Below, one piece after another: positions 32,303 through 41,512 of a DNA stretch of 64,000 bases (the first letter of the stretch is position 1; each line of letters opens with the position of its first letter). This DNA comes from Paenibacillus_AB sp036577625 (GTDB taxonomy: Bacteria; Bacillota; Bacilli; Paenibacillales; NBRC-103111), in contig NZ_JARBDC010000001.1 of NCBI RefSeq assembly GCF_036577625.1, forward strand, positions 364,356 through 428,355, written 5' to 3'. The notes beneath the pieces are model-generated. The model was not told where the DNA came from. It did not search any database and saw only the letters and a program-made list of their open reading frames with translations. Made by a program: the position numbers and the translations under genes.

Positions 32303-34192
32303 TCAAGCGCGCTGCCGCCGGCGGGGCAGCATCGACTTCAGCTCCGTGACGATCCGCTCGGGCGTCAGTCCGACTTCCTGGCGCTGCTCTTTCGGGCTGC
32401 CGTGCTCGACGAAATAATCGGGAATGCCGATCGGCTTCACCTTCGCGTCGTACAGGCCGCGTTCGGCATAAAATTCCAGCACCGCGCTGCCGAAGCCGCC
32501 GTGCAGCGCGCCTTCCTCCAGCGTCAGCATATGATAGCCGCCCTCGTACAGCTCGAGCAGCATTTGTTCGTCCAGCGGCTTCAAAAAGCGGGCGTTGACG
32601 ATGCGCGGCTGAATGCCTTCCGGCTTCAGCAGCTCGGCCGTCTGCGCCGCCAGCTCCAGCATCGGGGCGCCCGCCGCGACGATCGCGAACTTCTCGCCGT
32701 CGCGCACCGTTTCCCACGTCCCGATCGGAATCGGCTTCAGGACGTCGTCCATTTTGACGCCGACGCCGTTCAGCCGCGGATACCGGACCGCGATCGGCCC
32801 GCCGTCGTAGTCGATCGCCGTTTTCATCATATGGCGCAGCTCGTTTTCGTCCTTCGGCATCATGAGCACCATATTCGGGATGCTGCGCATAAACGCGATG
32901 TCGTAGACGCCCTGATGCGTTTCCCCGTCCGCGCCGACGAAGCCCGCGCGGTCGATCGCGAACACGACGTTCGTATTTTGCCGGCATATGTCGTGAATGA
33001 TCTGGTCGTAAGCGCGCTGCATGAACGTCGAATAGACCGCGAATACCGGCTTCATCCCTTCGAGCGCGAGAGCCGCGCACAGCGTTGCCGCATGCTGCTC
33101 GGCGATGCCAACGTCGATCATCCGGTTCGGAAACTTGTCGGCGAACTTCAGCAGCCCGGAGCCGCTCGGCATCGCCGGGGTGACGGCGACGATTCGCTCG
33201 TCCCGCTCGGCCAGCTCGATGAGCGTGTTGCCGAACACTTCCGTGTACATTTGCGGGCCGACCGCCTTGACGAATTGGCCCGATTCGATTTTGTAAGGGC
33301 CGCCGCCGTGCCAAGCTTGCGAATCTTCCTCGGCCGGGGTATACCCTTTGCCTTTTACCGTCACGACGTGAATGAGCACCGGACCGTTCGCTTTGTCCGC
33401 CTGCTTCAGCGTGTCGAGCAGCTGATTCAGGTTATGGCCGTCGACCGGACCGAAGTACGTAAAGCCGAGCTCCTCGAACCATACGCCGGAAACGACCAAA
33501 TATTTAAGGCTGTCTTTCAGCCGTTCCGCCGTCTTCGCCAGCGTGCCGCCGATCGCCGGTATTTTTTTGAGAAAATGTTCGAATTCTTCCTTGACTTTGT
33601 TGTAATGCCTGTCGGTGCGTATTTTGGACAAATAGTTGTGCAGGGCGCCCACGTTCGGGGCGATCGACATTTCGTTGTCGTTCAAAATGACGGTCAAATT
33701 TTTGCCCTCGTGTCCGATATGGTTCATCGCCTCGAGCGCCATCCCGCCCGTCAGAGCCCCGTCGCCGATCAAGGCGACGATTTTGTTCGTCTCGCCCTTC
33801 AAATCTCTGGCGATCGCCATGCCCATCGCCGCGGACAGCGACGTGCTGCTGTGGCCCGCTTCCCAAACGTCGTGCTCGCTTTCCGACATTTTGACGAAGC
33901 CGCACAGCCCTTTGTATTTGCGCAGCGTATCGAAGCGATCCTTGCGGCCGGTCAATATTTTATGAACGTACGATTGGTGGCCTACGTCGAATATGAATTT
34001 GTCCTTCGGGCTGTCATAGTAATAATGGAGCGCCAGCGTCAGCTCGACCACGCCCAAGTTCGGAGCGAGGTGGCCGCCCGTTTTCGACAGCTTCTCGATC
34101 AGAAAGGCGCGTATTTCGGCAGCGAGCGTTTCCATTTCGGAAACGGTCAGCTTTTTCAAGTCGGCCGGGCTGTTTATTTGGTTTAGAAGCAC
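32303..34192 (-). CDS. dxs: 1-deoxy-D-xylulose-5-phosphate synthase
   Basis: 629-residue ThDP enzyme that condenses pyruvate and glyceraldehyde-3-phosphate in the MEP isoprenoid pathway. HQSYVHKILTGR, GHSSTSLSAAMG, and the ThDP motif GDGALTGGMALEAMN to NDNEMS are visible. The pyrimidine domain carries the catalytic Glu in DVGIAEQHAAT, and a transketolase C-terminal domain follows. GTG start with GAGGG 7 bases upstream. 320 bases separate it from ispA, with its own promoter. Confidence 0.95.
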   Translation of the reverse strand: MLLNQINSPADLKKLTVSEMETLAAEIRAFLIEKLSKTGGHLAPNLGVVELTLALHYYYDSPKDKFIFDVGHQSYVHKILTGRKDRFDTLRKYKGLCGFVKMSESEHDVWEAGHSSTSLSAAMGMAIARDLKGETNKIVALIGDGALTGGMALEAMNHIGHEGKNLTVILNDNEMSIAPNVGALHNYLSKIRTDRHYNKVKEEFEHFLKKIPAIGGTLAKTAERLKDSLKYLVVSGVWFEELGFTYFGPVDGHNLNQLLDTLKQADKANGPVLIHVVTVKGKGYTPAEEDSQAWHGGGPYKIESGQFVKAVGPQMYTEVFGNTLIELAERDERIVAVTPAMPSGSGLLKFADKFPNRMIDVGIAEQHAATLCAALALEGMKPVFAVYSTFMQRAYDQIIHDICRQNTNVVFAIDRAGFVGADGETHQGVYDIAFMRSIPNMVLMMPKDENELRHMMKTAIDYDGGPIAVRYPRLNGVGVKMDDVLKPIPIGTWETVRDGEKFAIVAAGAPMLELAAQTAELLKPEGIQPRIVNARFLKPLDEQMLLELYEGGYHMLTLEEGALHGGFGSAVLEFYAERGLYDAKVKPIGIPDYFVEHGSPKEQRQEVGLTPERIVTELKSMLPRRRQRA

Positions 34193-34370
34193 GTTTGTGC
34201 CCTCACTTTCCGTTTTCGCTTATTCCCTACGCCCGCCAAGCATCGGGAAGTTCGGCCGACATGAGGTTCGGCGAACGGCTCGCATTTCGTTACGTATACC
34301 TCAGCTTCCGCAAATGGCGCGGTCGTTATGTAGGCTACGCTAAAACGATAACTACGACACATTATAGCAC

Positions 34371-34379
34371 AACCTCGAT
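34371..34379 (-). promoter_or_regulatory. Extended -10 promoter element for dxs
   Basis: TGCTATAAT on the minus strand is a perfect extended -10. No good -35 accompanies it, as is common for extended -10 promoters. The leader to the dxs GTG would be about 170 bases; the rest of 34193-34484 shows no recognised gene or structure. Confidence 0.55.
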
Positions 34380-34483
34380 TTGTCGCGGAAGTGACCCGCG
34401 AAAAACGCGTCGAAACCCGCGCCGCACGCGGGACGAAAACTCCGCTAACGATGCCGTTTAAGGGCCGGGAGAGCCGCGAAACG

Positions 34484-34513
34484 CAAAAAAAGCGGGGCTT
34501 TCCAGCCGCCGCT
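34484..34513 (-). terminator. Intrinsic terminator overlapping the ispA stop
   Basis: Minus-strand stem AGCGG-c-GGCT pairs with AGCC-CCGCT around a GGAA loop, followed by seven T. The stem begins inside the ispA stop codon. Confidence 0.8.
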
Positions 34514-35415
34514 CAATGGTCCCGCTTCATCAAGTAATCGGCAAGCTGCAGCAGCCGTTCCGGCTTCGGAAAACCGGCATCGGCGATCGCCGCCTTGCCG
34601 AGCTCGGTCAACCGCTCGACCTTGGCGCGGGAGCCGTCCAGCCCGATGAAGTACGGATACGTCACCTTTTGCAGCTTCTCGTCGCTGCCTACCTGCTTGC
34701 CCAGCTTTTTCTCGTCGCCGACGATGTCGAGAATGTCGTCCTGGATTTGAAATGCGAGGCCGACGTTCGTTCCGAACAGCTCGAGCGCTTCGAGCTGCGC
34801 GTCGGTCGCGCCCCCGATCCGTCCTCCCGCCTTCAGCGAAAAGACGATCAGGTCGCTCGTCTTGTGCAGATGAATATAGTCGAGCTCCTCCAGCCGGGTC
34901 AGCCCCTGCTCGCCCTGCATGTCCGCCACCTGCCCGCCGACCATGCCGCGCGGGCCCGCATAAACGGACAAATCCTCGATTATCGCGAGTACGCGTCCGG
35001 CGTCGACGCCGCGCTCGCGGGCCGTCTTCGCCGCCATGTAAAAAGCGTGGGTCAGCAAAGCGTCTCCGGCCAACAGGGCCATCGCTTCGCCGAATACTTT
35101 ATGGTTCGTCGGCCTGCCGCGGCGGTAGTCGTCGTTATCGAGCGCCGGCAAATCGTCGTGGATGAGCGAATACGTATGCACCATCTCGATCGCGCACGCG
35201 ACCGGCATCGCCGCTTCCGCCGAACCGCCGCACGCTTCCGCCGCGGCGATCGTCAAAATCGGCCTCATCCGTTTTCCGCCCGCCAGAAGCGAGTATGCCA
35301 TCGATTCCCGAAGCACGCCGGGAACCGGCCACTCCTCGGGCAAGCATCCCGCCAGCTCCCGCTCGATTCGTTCCGCATGGCCTTGAATGTAGTCCGTTAA
35401 GGACCGTTCCGACAT
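34513..35415 (-). CDS. ispA: Polyprenyl (farnesyl/geranyl) diphosphate synthase
   Basis: 300-residue trans-prenyltransferase. First Asp-rich motif HDDLPALDND near 85 and second QIQDDILDIVGDE near 225, plus GGKRMRP. Condenses isopentenyl diphosphate with allylic primers, probably to farnesyl diphosphate. Start at the MSERSL methionine, 2 bases after the xseB stop, with AAGGAG inside xseB. Part of folD-xseA-xseB-ispA. Confidence 0.92.
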   Translation of the reverse strand: MSERSLTDYIQGHAERIERELAGCLPEEWPVPGVLRESMAYSLLAGGKRMRPILTIAAAEACGGSAEAAMPVACAIEMVHTYSLIHDDLPALDNDDYRRGRPTNHKVFGEAMALLAGDALLTHAFYMAAKTARERGVDAGRVLAIIEDLSVYAGPRGMVGGQVADMQGEQGLTRLEELDYIHLHKTSDLIVFSLKAGGRIGGATDAQLEALELFGTNVGLAFQIQDDILDIVGDEKKLGKQVGSDEKLQKVTYPYFIGLDGSRAKVERLTELGKAAIADAGFPKPERLLQLADYLMKRDH

Positions 35416-35417
35416 GC

Positions 35418-35678
35418 CTATCCATTCTCCTTTTCGTCCGAAACCGGCTGGAACGGCTTTTTCGCGAAGCTTCCGTTTTCCTCGAGCAGCGTCTCGATTT
35501 TGCGCTCGACCTGCTCCAGCTTTTGACCGCACAAATGCGACAACGCCATTCCTTCCTGAAACAGCTCGATCGCTTTTTCAAGCGGCACGTCTCCGTGCTC
35601 GAGCTTCGCGACGATTTGCTCCAGCTTGTCCATCGCTTCCTCGAAGCTGACGCCGTTTCCGTTCTCCCCGTTACTCAT
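35418..35678 (-). CDS. xseB: Exodeoxyribonuclease VII small subunit
   Basis: 86 residues, helical hairpin with the family pattern SFEEAMDKLEQIVAKLEHGD, PLEKAIELFQEGM and a C-terminal KLEQVERKI. Partner of XseA in degrading single-stranded DNA. Overlaps xseA by 8 bases, indicating coupling. Ribosome site TGGAGG. Confidence 0.93.
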   Translation of the reverse strand: MSNGENGNGVSFEEAMDKLEQIVAKLEHGDVPLEKAIELFQEGMALSHLCGQKLEQVERKIETLLEENGSFAKKPFQPVSDEKENG

Positions 35679-37065
35679 CCCGGTTTTCCTCCATTCCCCA
35701 TACGTGACAATCGAGCTGGCCGTCCGTCAGACGGACGCGCACCAGATCGCCGGGCTGCACTTGCCCGATCGACTTGATGATTTGCCGCCGCTTCTCGTCG
35801 TAGACGAGCGAATAGCCGCGCTGCATCACTTTAAGCGGACTGAGCGCGTCCAGGTGGCGCAGCTGGGCGTTCCAGCGCTGGCGCGTTTGTCTCGCGGTCG
35901 TCTGCATCGAGACGAGCAGCTGGCGCTGCGCCACCTCGACCCGTTTTTTGGCGAAATCGAGCTGCTGCCGGGGATTGTGCGCCGACAGCTTGCGCTCGAG
36001 CTTCATCGCCGATTCGCGCGACTCCGACAGGCGCCGGCGCAATCGGAACGCAAGCTGCTCCCGCAGCCGATCCAGCCGCTGCGCCGGCTCCTGCAGCTGC
36101 CTTCGCGGCTGCGTCAGCACCGGCGAACGGCGCAGACGATGCAGACGCTCCCGCTTCACGCTCACCTGCGACGTCAGCCCTTTTATGAGCCGCTGCGACA
36201 AATGCGCGATATGCTGCTTCAGCTCCAGGTGATGCGGAACGGCGAGCTCGGCGGCCGCGGTCGGCGTAGCGGCCCTCAGATCGGCGACGAAATCGGCGAT
36301 CGTGAAGTCGGTCTCGTGGCCCACGGCCGATATGACCGGTATCGCCGACGCCGCGATGCTTCGCGCGACCATCTCTTCATTGAAAGCCCACAGCTCCTCC
36401 AACGAGCCGCCGCCGCGTCCGACGATGAGCACGTCCGCCTCGCCGTGCCGGTTCATCGCCTCGATGGCGCGGACGATGCTCGGCGCCGCCTGGGCGCCTT
36501 GAACGAGCACCGGATAAAGCAAAATCGGCACGGCCGGAAAACGGCGCTGCAGCGTCGTGACGATATCCCGGACCGCCGCCCCCGTCGGAGACGTGATGAC
36601 GCCGACGGCGCGGGGAAATTTCGGGATCGGCCGCTTCCTCTCCTGCGCGAACAAGCCTTCGTCCCCGAGCTTTTTTTTCAGCCTCTCGAACGCCAGGTAC
36701 AAGTTCCCGATGCCGTCCTGCTGCATCTGCGTCACGTACATCTGGTACTGGCCGTCCCGCTCGAAGACGGAAATGTTTCCGCGGGCGACGACCTTCGAGC
36801 CGTCCCGCGGAATAAAGCCGAGACGCTGATTGTTCGAGGCGAACATGATGCATTTGACCCGGCTGTCCGCGTCTTTCAGCGTGAAATACATATGTCCGCT
36901 CGAATGGTGCGTGAAATTCGATATTTCGCCGCGCACCCAGACGTCCTGCAGCACCGAATCGCCTTCGAGCTTCATTTTGATATAGCGGGTCAAATCTTTG
37001 ACCGACAACACTTTTTGCTGATTCGGCGGTTGATTCGCTTGCAGCATCGTAACGGATCGCCCCAT
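35671..37065 (-). CDS. xseA: Exodeoxyribonuclease VII large subunit
   Basis: 464 residues. N-terminal OB fold (LTRYIKMKLEGDSVLQDVWV; SSGHMYFTLKD), nuclease domain with VGVITSPTGAAVRDI and DVLIVGRGGGS, then a long coiled coil that binds XseB. The last strand LSPLKVMQRGYSLV is typical. The start ATG at 37065 lies 12 bases after the folD stop; the N-terminus before VLSVKDL is variable and an inner ATG (residue 7) is possible. Confidence 0.93.
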   Translation of the reverse strand: MGRSVTMLQANQPPNQQKVLSVKDLTRYIKMKLEGDSVLQDVWVRGEISNFTHHSSGHMYFTLKDADSRVKCIMFASNNQRLGFIPRDGSKVVARGNISVFERDGQYQMYVTQMQQDGIGNLYLAFERLKKKLGDEGLFAQERKRPIPKFPRAVGVITSPTGAAVRDIVTTLQRRFPAVPILLYPVLVQGAQAAPSIVRAIEAMNRHGEADVLIVGRGGGSLEELWAFNEEMVARSIAASAIPVISAVGHETDFTIADFVADLRAATPTAAAELAVPHHLELKQHIAHLSQRLIKGLTSQVSVKRERLHRLRRSPVLTQPRRQLQEPAQRLDRLREQLAFRLRRRLSESRESAMKLERKLSAHNPRQQLDFAKKRVEVAQRQLLVSMQTTARQTRQRWNAQLRHLDALSPLKVMQRGYSLVYDEKRRQIIKSIGQVQPGDLVRVRLTDGQLDCHVWGMEENRDE

Positions 37066-37076
37066 TCGGCCGCCGC

Positions 37077-37928
37077 TCAGCGGCGCAGCGCTTTCGCCGC
37101 CTGCACCGTATTTTGCAGCAGCATCGTAATCGTCATCGGACCGACGACGCCCGGCACCGGCGTAATCGGCCCGGCGATATCGACGACGTCGTCGAAATCG
37201 ACGTCGCCCACGAGCGTCCCGTCGTCCAAACGGTTAATCCCGACGTCGACGACGACCGCGCCGGGCTTGACGAATTCCTTCGTGACGAATTTCGGCTTGC
37301 CGATCGCCACCACGAGAATGTCGGCCTCGCGGCAAAGCTCCTTCATATTTTCGGTGCGCGAATGGCACACCGTCACCGTCGCGTTTTCGCGGAGCAGCAG
37401 CATCGCCACGGGCTTGCCGACGATGTTGCTGCGGCCGATGACGACGGCGCGTTTGCCGGATATCGGAACGCCCGTCCGTTTGATGATTTCGATAATGCCG
37501 GCGGGCGTGCACGGAAGCAAGCCCGGTTTGCCGATCGACAAATTGCCGACGTTGATCGGATGGAAGCCGTCGACGTCTTTCTCCACCGCGATCGCGTCGA
37601 TGACCGCGTCTTCGGAAATATGCTTCGGCAGCGGAAGCTGCACGAGAATGCCGTGAATGTTCGCATCCCGATTCAGCTTGTCCACCAGCGCGAGCAGCTC
37701 GGCCTGCGACGTCTCGGCCGGGAGGCGGTGCACCTCGGAATAAATGCCTACCTGCTCGCACGCCTTCGCTTTGTTGCGGACGTACACCCCGGAGGCGGGA
37801 TCGTCGCCCACGAGCACGACGGCGAGCCCCGGGCGAAAGCCTTCGGCCGCCAGTCGATCGACTTCTTCCTTCAAACCGCCGCGGATGTCTTGGACCAGTT
37901 GCTTGCCGTTAATGATTTGCTGAGCCAA
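37077..37928 (-). CDS. folD: Bifunctional methylenetetrahydrofolate dehydrogenase/cyclohydrolase FolD
   Basis: 283 residues. Catalytic Lys region YVRNKAKACEQVGI near 55, ILVQLPLPKHI, NAD(P)-binding VIGRSNIVGKP, and GPITPVPGVVGPMTI. Interconverts 5,10-methylene- and 10-formyl-tetrahydrofolate for one-carbon supply. TTG start with AAGGAGG upstream. 42 bases after nusB. Confidence 0.94.
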   Translation of the reverse strand: MAQQIINGKQLVQDIRGGLKEEVDRLAAEGFRPGLAVVLVGDDPASGVYVRNKAKACEQVGIYSEVHRLPAETSQAELLALVDKLNRDANIHGILVQLPLPKHISEDAVIDAIAVEKDVDGFHPINVGNLSIGKPGLLPCTPAGIIEIIKRTGVPISGKRAVVIGRSNIVGKPVAMLLLRENATVTVCHSRTENMKELCREADILVVAIGKPKFVTKEFVKPGAVVVDVGINRLDDGTLVGDVDFDDVVDIAGPITPVPGVVGPMTITMLLQNTVQAAKALRR

Positions 37929-37970
37929 CGGTAATTCCTCCTTGTCACGTTTGTCGCCTGGGGCATTCGT

Positions 37971-38438
37971 TTAGTGGGACGTTTCGAAGCCGCCCTTGAT
38001 GCGGTCCAGTTCCTTGATCATTTTGCCGAGCACGCCGTTGACGAACTTGCCCGACTCGTCCGAGCCGAACCGTTTCGCCAGCTCGATCGCCTCGTTGACG
38101 ACGACTTTCGGCGGCGCTTCCTCGGTGCCGAACAGAAGCTCGTACGCCGCCAGACGCAAGATTTGCCGGTCGACTTTGGACAGCCTGTCCACTTTCCAGC
38201 CGGTCAAATAAACGCCGAGCACCTCGTCGATCCGTTCCTTTTGGCGCCACGTTCCCGCCACCAGATCGGTCAAATAGTCCGACCCGGCCAGCGCGCCGCC
38301 GCCGATTTTCAAATCCGCTTCGTTGTCGCTGCGGGCTTCCTCCAGCACGGTTTCGATCGCCGCTTCCGGAGAGACGTCGTTCATATCGATCTGGTACAAG
38401 CTTTGCACCGCGATTTCCCTGGCCAATCTTCGCTTCAT
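37971..38438 (-). CDS. nusB: Transcription antitermination factor NusB
   Basis: 155 residues, all-helical NusB fold: RLAREIAVQSLYQID at the N-terminus, VDRLSKVDRQILRLAAYELLF, VVVNEAIELAKRFG, and VNGVLGKM at the end. Binds boxA RNA with NusE for rRNA antitermination. The ATG at 38438 has AGGAGG 12 bases upstream; the ATG at 38450 abuts the same site and is less likely. Confidence 0.92.
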   Translation of the reverse strand: MKRRLAREIAVQSLYQIDMNDVSPEAAIETVLEEARSDNEADLKIGGGALAGSDYLTDLVAGTWRQKERIDEVLGVYLTGWKVDRLSKVDRQILRLAAYELLFGTEEAPPKVVVNEAIELAKRFGSDESGKFVNGVLGKMIKELDRIKGGFETSH

Positions 38439-38510
38439 TGCGCGATTCATCCTCCTGCCTTCGTTCCGTAAGGCTGCTATGCGTACACTATACCATAAAA
38501 TCGGTTTTGC

Positions 38511-38549
38511 AAAAAAGAAGAAGGCCGTATCCGTGTCGGAACGCCCTTC
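38511..38549 (-). terminator. Intrinsic terminator after the DUF2273 gene
   Basis: Minus-strand GC-rich stem (GAAGG-CGT-CCG with complement, one mismatch and a bulge) followed by TTCTTTTTT. Only 8 bases past the stop at 38557. Confidence 0.65.
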
Positions 38550-38556
38550 CGCCGTT

Positions 38557-38793
38557 TCAGCGAAACCATTTCCACCGATCCGCAAGCCGGCTCGCCCTCT
38601 CCAGCCACTCGTCCGCGGTCAGCCTCAGCTTCCCCGCGTCGTACTTGCCGCCTGCGTACGCGCAAACCGAAATGATAAAAGCGACGATCAACATATCCCA
38701 AAACCCGCTGATCAAATAGACGATGCCCAGAAACAGTCCCGAAGCGACGCCGATCAGCAGTCCCTTGCGCTTATCCCACAGCTCGTTCCACAT
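38557..38793 (-). CDS. DUF2273 small membrane protein
   Basis: 78 residues: MWNELWDKRKG start typical of DUF2273, two helices (LIGVASGLFLGIVYLISGFW and MLIVAFIISVCAYAGG) and a soluble tail. Companion of AmaP and Asp23-family genes in Gram-positives. ATG at 38793 with AGGTGG 7 bases upstream was preferred to the GTG at 38805. 18 bases after amaP. Function unknown; probably part of the Asp23 membrane complex. Confidence 0.85.
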   Translation of the reverse strand: MWNELWDKRKGLLIGVASGLFLGIVYLISGFWDMLIVAFIISVCAYAGGKYDAGKLRLTADEWLERASRLADRWKWFR

Positions 38794-38811
38794 CGCGCCA
38801 GCCACCTGCCT

Positions 38812-39369
38812 CTATTCGACTCTGCTTTTAAACGTCTGGGATTGGACGACGTTGGCTACGAATACGGATACGTTCGCTACGGGAATCCCGGTAATGTCCT
38901 CGATATGGCTTTTGACCGAACGCTGCATCTCTTCCGACAGATCGGGTATCGAGCTTTCTCCGTCCACGAAGGAACGGATGACGATTTCGAGTCCGGCGTC
39001 GCTGACCGACACCTTCGCCTTCATGTCTTTCACGCCGCGAACGCGGCCGGCCGCTTTAAGCGCCAGGTTTTCGACCGTTTCCATCGAAATGCGGATATCC
39101 CCGAAGTCGGTCCGCTGATCGATCGACGGAATTTGCCCTTTGCCGCGGCGCACCGCCACATAAAAAAAACGGCACGTCACGAGCAGCACGAACAGGCCGA
39201 TCGCGATTGCCGGATAAGCCGTAGATTTCTCGTAATACAGGTTGCGCAAAAAGTCGCCCGACGTTTCGATCGGAACCCATCCGAACGATGCGGTCAAAAA
39301 AAAGACGACGCTGATCCCGATAATCAGCGTATACAAAAACAGCAGCAACCGGTCCAATACTTTGATCAC
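38812..39369 (-). CDS. amaP: Alkaline shock response membrane anchor AmaP
   Basis: 185 residues, two N-terminal membrane helices (LLLFLYTLIIGISVVFFLTA; PAIAIGLFVLLVTCRFFYVA) followed by an Asp23-like domain (VENLALKAAGRVRGVKDMKA; VKSHIEDITGIPVANVSVFV). AmaP anchors Asp23 to the membrane in Staphylococcus. Start is GTG at 39369 with GAAGGGG 10 bases upstream; the upstream in-frame extension is GC-rich noise. Lies after the asp23/yqhY gene. Confidence 0.85.
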   Translation of the reverse strand: MIKVLDRLLLFLYTLIIGISVVFFLTASFGWVPIETSGDFLRNLYYEKSTAYPAIAIGLFVLLVTCRFFYVAVRRGKGQIPSIDQRTDFGDIRISMETVENLALKAAGRVRGVKDMKAKVSVSDAGLEIVIRSFVDGESSIPDLSEEMQRSVKSHIEDITGIPVANVSVFVANVVQSQTFKSRVE

Positions 39370-39624
39370 GTATGTAACGCCCCTTCCGCATAAAAAACGT
39401 CTGACCGAAGCGTTCCGACGATGTCCGTTCGTACGTAGCGGCGGCTTTCGGTTCCGACGAGCGTCCGCTCTAATTCCCGGCTCGGGCAAACGTAAAACAA
39501 GGGCGACAGGTTGTCCGGGCAAAGCCCCGAACAAGGCCGCGAAGCGCTGCCGCTCCGCCGGCCTTTGTTTATCGGAAGCTCCGCCTAGGCGGACGACCTT
39601 TCGTCCTTTGACGCGAGCGAGCCG
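39370..39624. other. Intergenic region between the Asp23-family gene and amaP
   Basis: 255 bases, no gene. It holds one palindrome, TCCGCC-TA-GGCGGA (39584-39597 region), without a T-run. amaP must have its own promoter here or rely on read-through. Confidence 0.4.
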
Positions 39625-40041
39625 TTATTTGACCCGCTGTACCGCCGTTTCTTCGTCCTGCGGCACCTGTTTGTCCGGCGTTTTGAACTGAACGTCGTGA
39701 ATGTGCACGTTCACCTCGACGACCGAAAGGCCGGTCATCGATTCGATCGCCTGCTTCACGCTTCGTTGGATCGAACTGGCCACCTCGGGAATCCGGTTGC
39801 CGAACTCGACGATGATCGATACGTCGACCGCCGCCTCGCGCTGTCCGACCTCAACCTTGACGCCCTTGGACAAATTTTTCCGTCCGAGCAGCTCGGCGAT
39901 TCCTCCGCCGAAGCCGCCGCTCATACCCGCGACGCCGGGCACTTCCACCGTCGCCAGTCCGGCGATCACTTCGATGACTTCCGGCGCGATCTGAATCGTT
40001 CCGATGTCCGTTTTTTCGTAATCCGCTGCTGCGGTACTCAT
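39625..40041 (-). CDS. yqhY: Asp23/Gls24 family protein (YqhY)
   Basis: 138 residues of Asp23 fold: IQIAPEVIEVIAGLATVEVPGV, GGFGGGIAELLGRKN, GVKVEVGQREAAVDVSI, IESMTGLSVVEVNVHIHDV. B. subtilis YqhY lies next to accBC and is linked genetically to acetyl-CoA carboxylase control; the same synteny is seen here. Ribosome site GGGAGG. 94 bases after accC. Confidence 0.9.
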   Translation of the reverse strand: MSTAAADYEKTDIGTIQIAPEVIEVIAGLATVEVPGVAGMSGGFGGGIAELLGRKNLSKGVKVEVGQREAAVDVSIIVEFGNRIPEVASSIQRSVKQAIESMTGLSVVEVNVHIHDVQFKTPDKQVPQDEETAVQRVK

Positions 40042-40135
40042 CGCATAAACACCTCCCAGTCCGGTTCGTCTTTACTATTACTATACCATCTTGCCATTTT
40101 TATGACAAACGATACAAGCCTTTAAGCCCGGCTTG

Positions 40136-41494
40136 TCAAGACTCCGGATCGTTCACGTCGTGCTCCTCGAGAAACTTGATGTCGAACGTTCCGGCCTGGA
40201 ACAGCTTATGGTCCATCAGCTTCAAATGGAACGGGATCGTCGTGTGGATGCCCTCGATGGCGAATTCGGCCAGCGCCCTGCGCATGCGGGCGATCGCTTC
40301 GTCCCGCGTCGGCCCCCATACGATCAGCTTCGCGATCATCGAATCGTAATGCGGCGAAATCGTATAGCCCGGATAAGCGGCGCTGTCGACGCGGACGCCC
40401 GGTCCTCCCGGCGGCAGGTAAAACTGGATTTGACCCGGCGACGGCATGAAGTTGCGCTCCGGATCTTCCGCATTGATGCGGCATTCGATCGACCAGCCCT
40501 CGAACTTGACGTCCTCCTGCCGGAACGACAGCGGCTCGCCCTGGGCGATCATGATCATTTCTTTGATGATGTCGATATTCGTAATCATCTCGGTCACGGG
40601 ATGCTCGACCTGGATGCGCGTATTCATTTCCATAAAGTAAAACCGACCGTCGGGACCGAGCAAAAACTCGAGCGTTCCCGCTCCGGAATAATCGACCGCG
40701 AGCGCCGCCCGGACGGCCGCTTGGCCCATCGCCTCGCGAATTTCCGGCGTCAGCACCGGGCACGGCGCTTCTTCGACGAGCTTCTGTCTGCGGCGCTGCA
40801 CCGAGCAGTCGCGCTCGCCCAAATAAACGGCGTTGCCGTGCTTGTCGGCGATAATTTGAATTTCGACGTGCTTCATGCCCGTCAAATATTTTTCCAGGTA
40901 AACGCCCGCGTTGCCGAACGCCTTCTGCGCTTCCTGCTGGGCCGTGGCGATTTGCTGGATCAGCGACTCTTCGTCTTCGGCGATGCGGATGCCTTTGCCG
41001 CCGCCGCCCGCCGTCGCTTTAATGATGACGGGATACCCGATCTCGCGGGCGACCCGCACCGCTTCCTCCATATCCTCGATCAAGCCGTCCGAGCCGGGGA
41101 TGACCGGAACGTCGGCGTCCTTCATCGTCTGCTTCGCGACCGATTTGTCCCCCATCTTGCTGATCGCCTGCGGAGACGGTCCGATAAACTCGATGTTGCA
41201 CTGCTCGCATATTTCCGCGAAATCGGCGTTTTCCGCCAAAAAGCCGTAGCCCGGATGGACGGCGTCCGATTCGGTCAGCGTCGCCACGCTCATCAAGTTC
41301 GTAAAGTTCAAATAGCTGTCCTTGGAGAGCGTCGGGCCGATGCAGTACGCTTCGTCGGCCAATCGGACGTGAAGCGAGTCCCGGTCGGCTTCCGAATAGA
41401 CGGCGACCGTGTAAATGCCCAGCTCCCGGCAAGCGCGGATGATGCGGACCGCGATTTCGCCGCGGTTCGCCACCAATATTTTTTGAAACTTCAT
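40136..41494 (-). CDS. accC: Acetyl-CoA carboxylase biotin carboxylase subunit
   Basis: 452 residues. Biotin-carboxylase N-domain (KILVANRGEIAVRIIRAC), ATP-grasp with KATAGGGGKGIRIA near 165 and VEIQIIADKHGNAVYLGERDCSVQ-type strand, catalytic FYFMEMNTRIQVEHPVTE near 285. Carboxylates biotin on AccB, the first step of fatty-acid synthesis. ATG at 41494 with GGAGG 11 bases upstream; 18 bases after accB. Confidence 0.95.
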   Translation of the reverse strand: MKFQKILVANRGEIAVRIIRACRELGIYTVAVYSEADRDSLHVRLADEAYCIGPTLSKDSYLNFTNLMSVATLTESDAVHPGYGFLAENADFAEICEQCNIEFIGPSPQAISKMGDKSVAKQTMKDADVPVIPGSDGLIEDMEEAVRVAREIGYPVIIKATAGGGGKGIRIAEDEESLIQQIATAQQEAQKAFGNAGVYLEKYLTGMKHVEIQIIADKHGNAVYLGERDCSVQRRRQKLVEEAPCPVLTPEIREAMGQAAVRAALAVDYSGAGTLEFLLGPDGRFYFMEMNTRIQVEHPVTEMITNIDIIKEMIMIAQGEPLSFRQEDVKFEGWSIECRINAEDPERNFMPSPGQIQFYLPPGGPGVRVDSAAYPGYTISPHYDSMIAKLIVWGPTRDEAIARMRRALAEFAIEGIHTTIPFHLKLMDHKLFQAGTFDIKFLEEHDVNDPES

Positions 41495-41512
41495 GTGCGC
41501 ATTTTCCTCCAA

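Noticed and set aside
32277..33314. N-terminal extension of TlyA to 620 residues
   Set aside because: The extra part overlaps dxs antiparallel-free in another frame and lacks protein-like composition; the S4 domain starts at 32276.
32270..34186. Very long open frame antisense to dxs
   Set aside because: Arg/His-rich composition typical of a shadow frame in GC-rich DNA; dxs on the other strand has every family motif.
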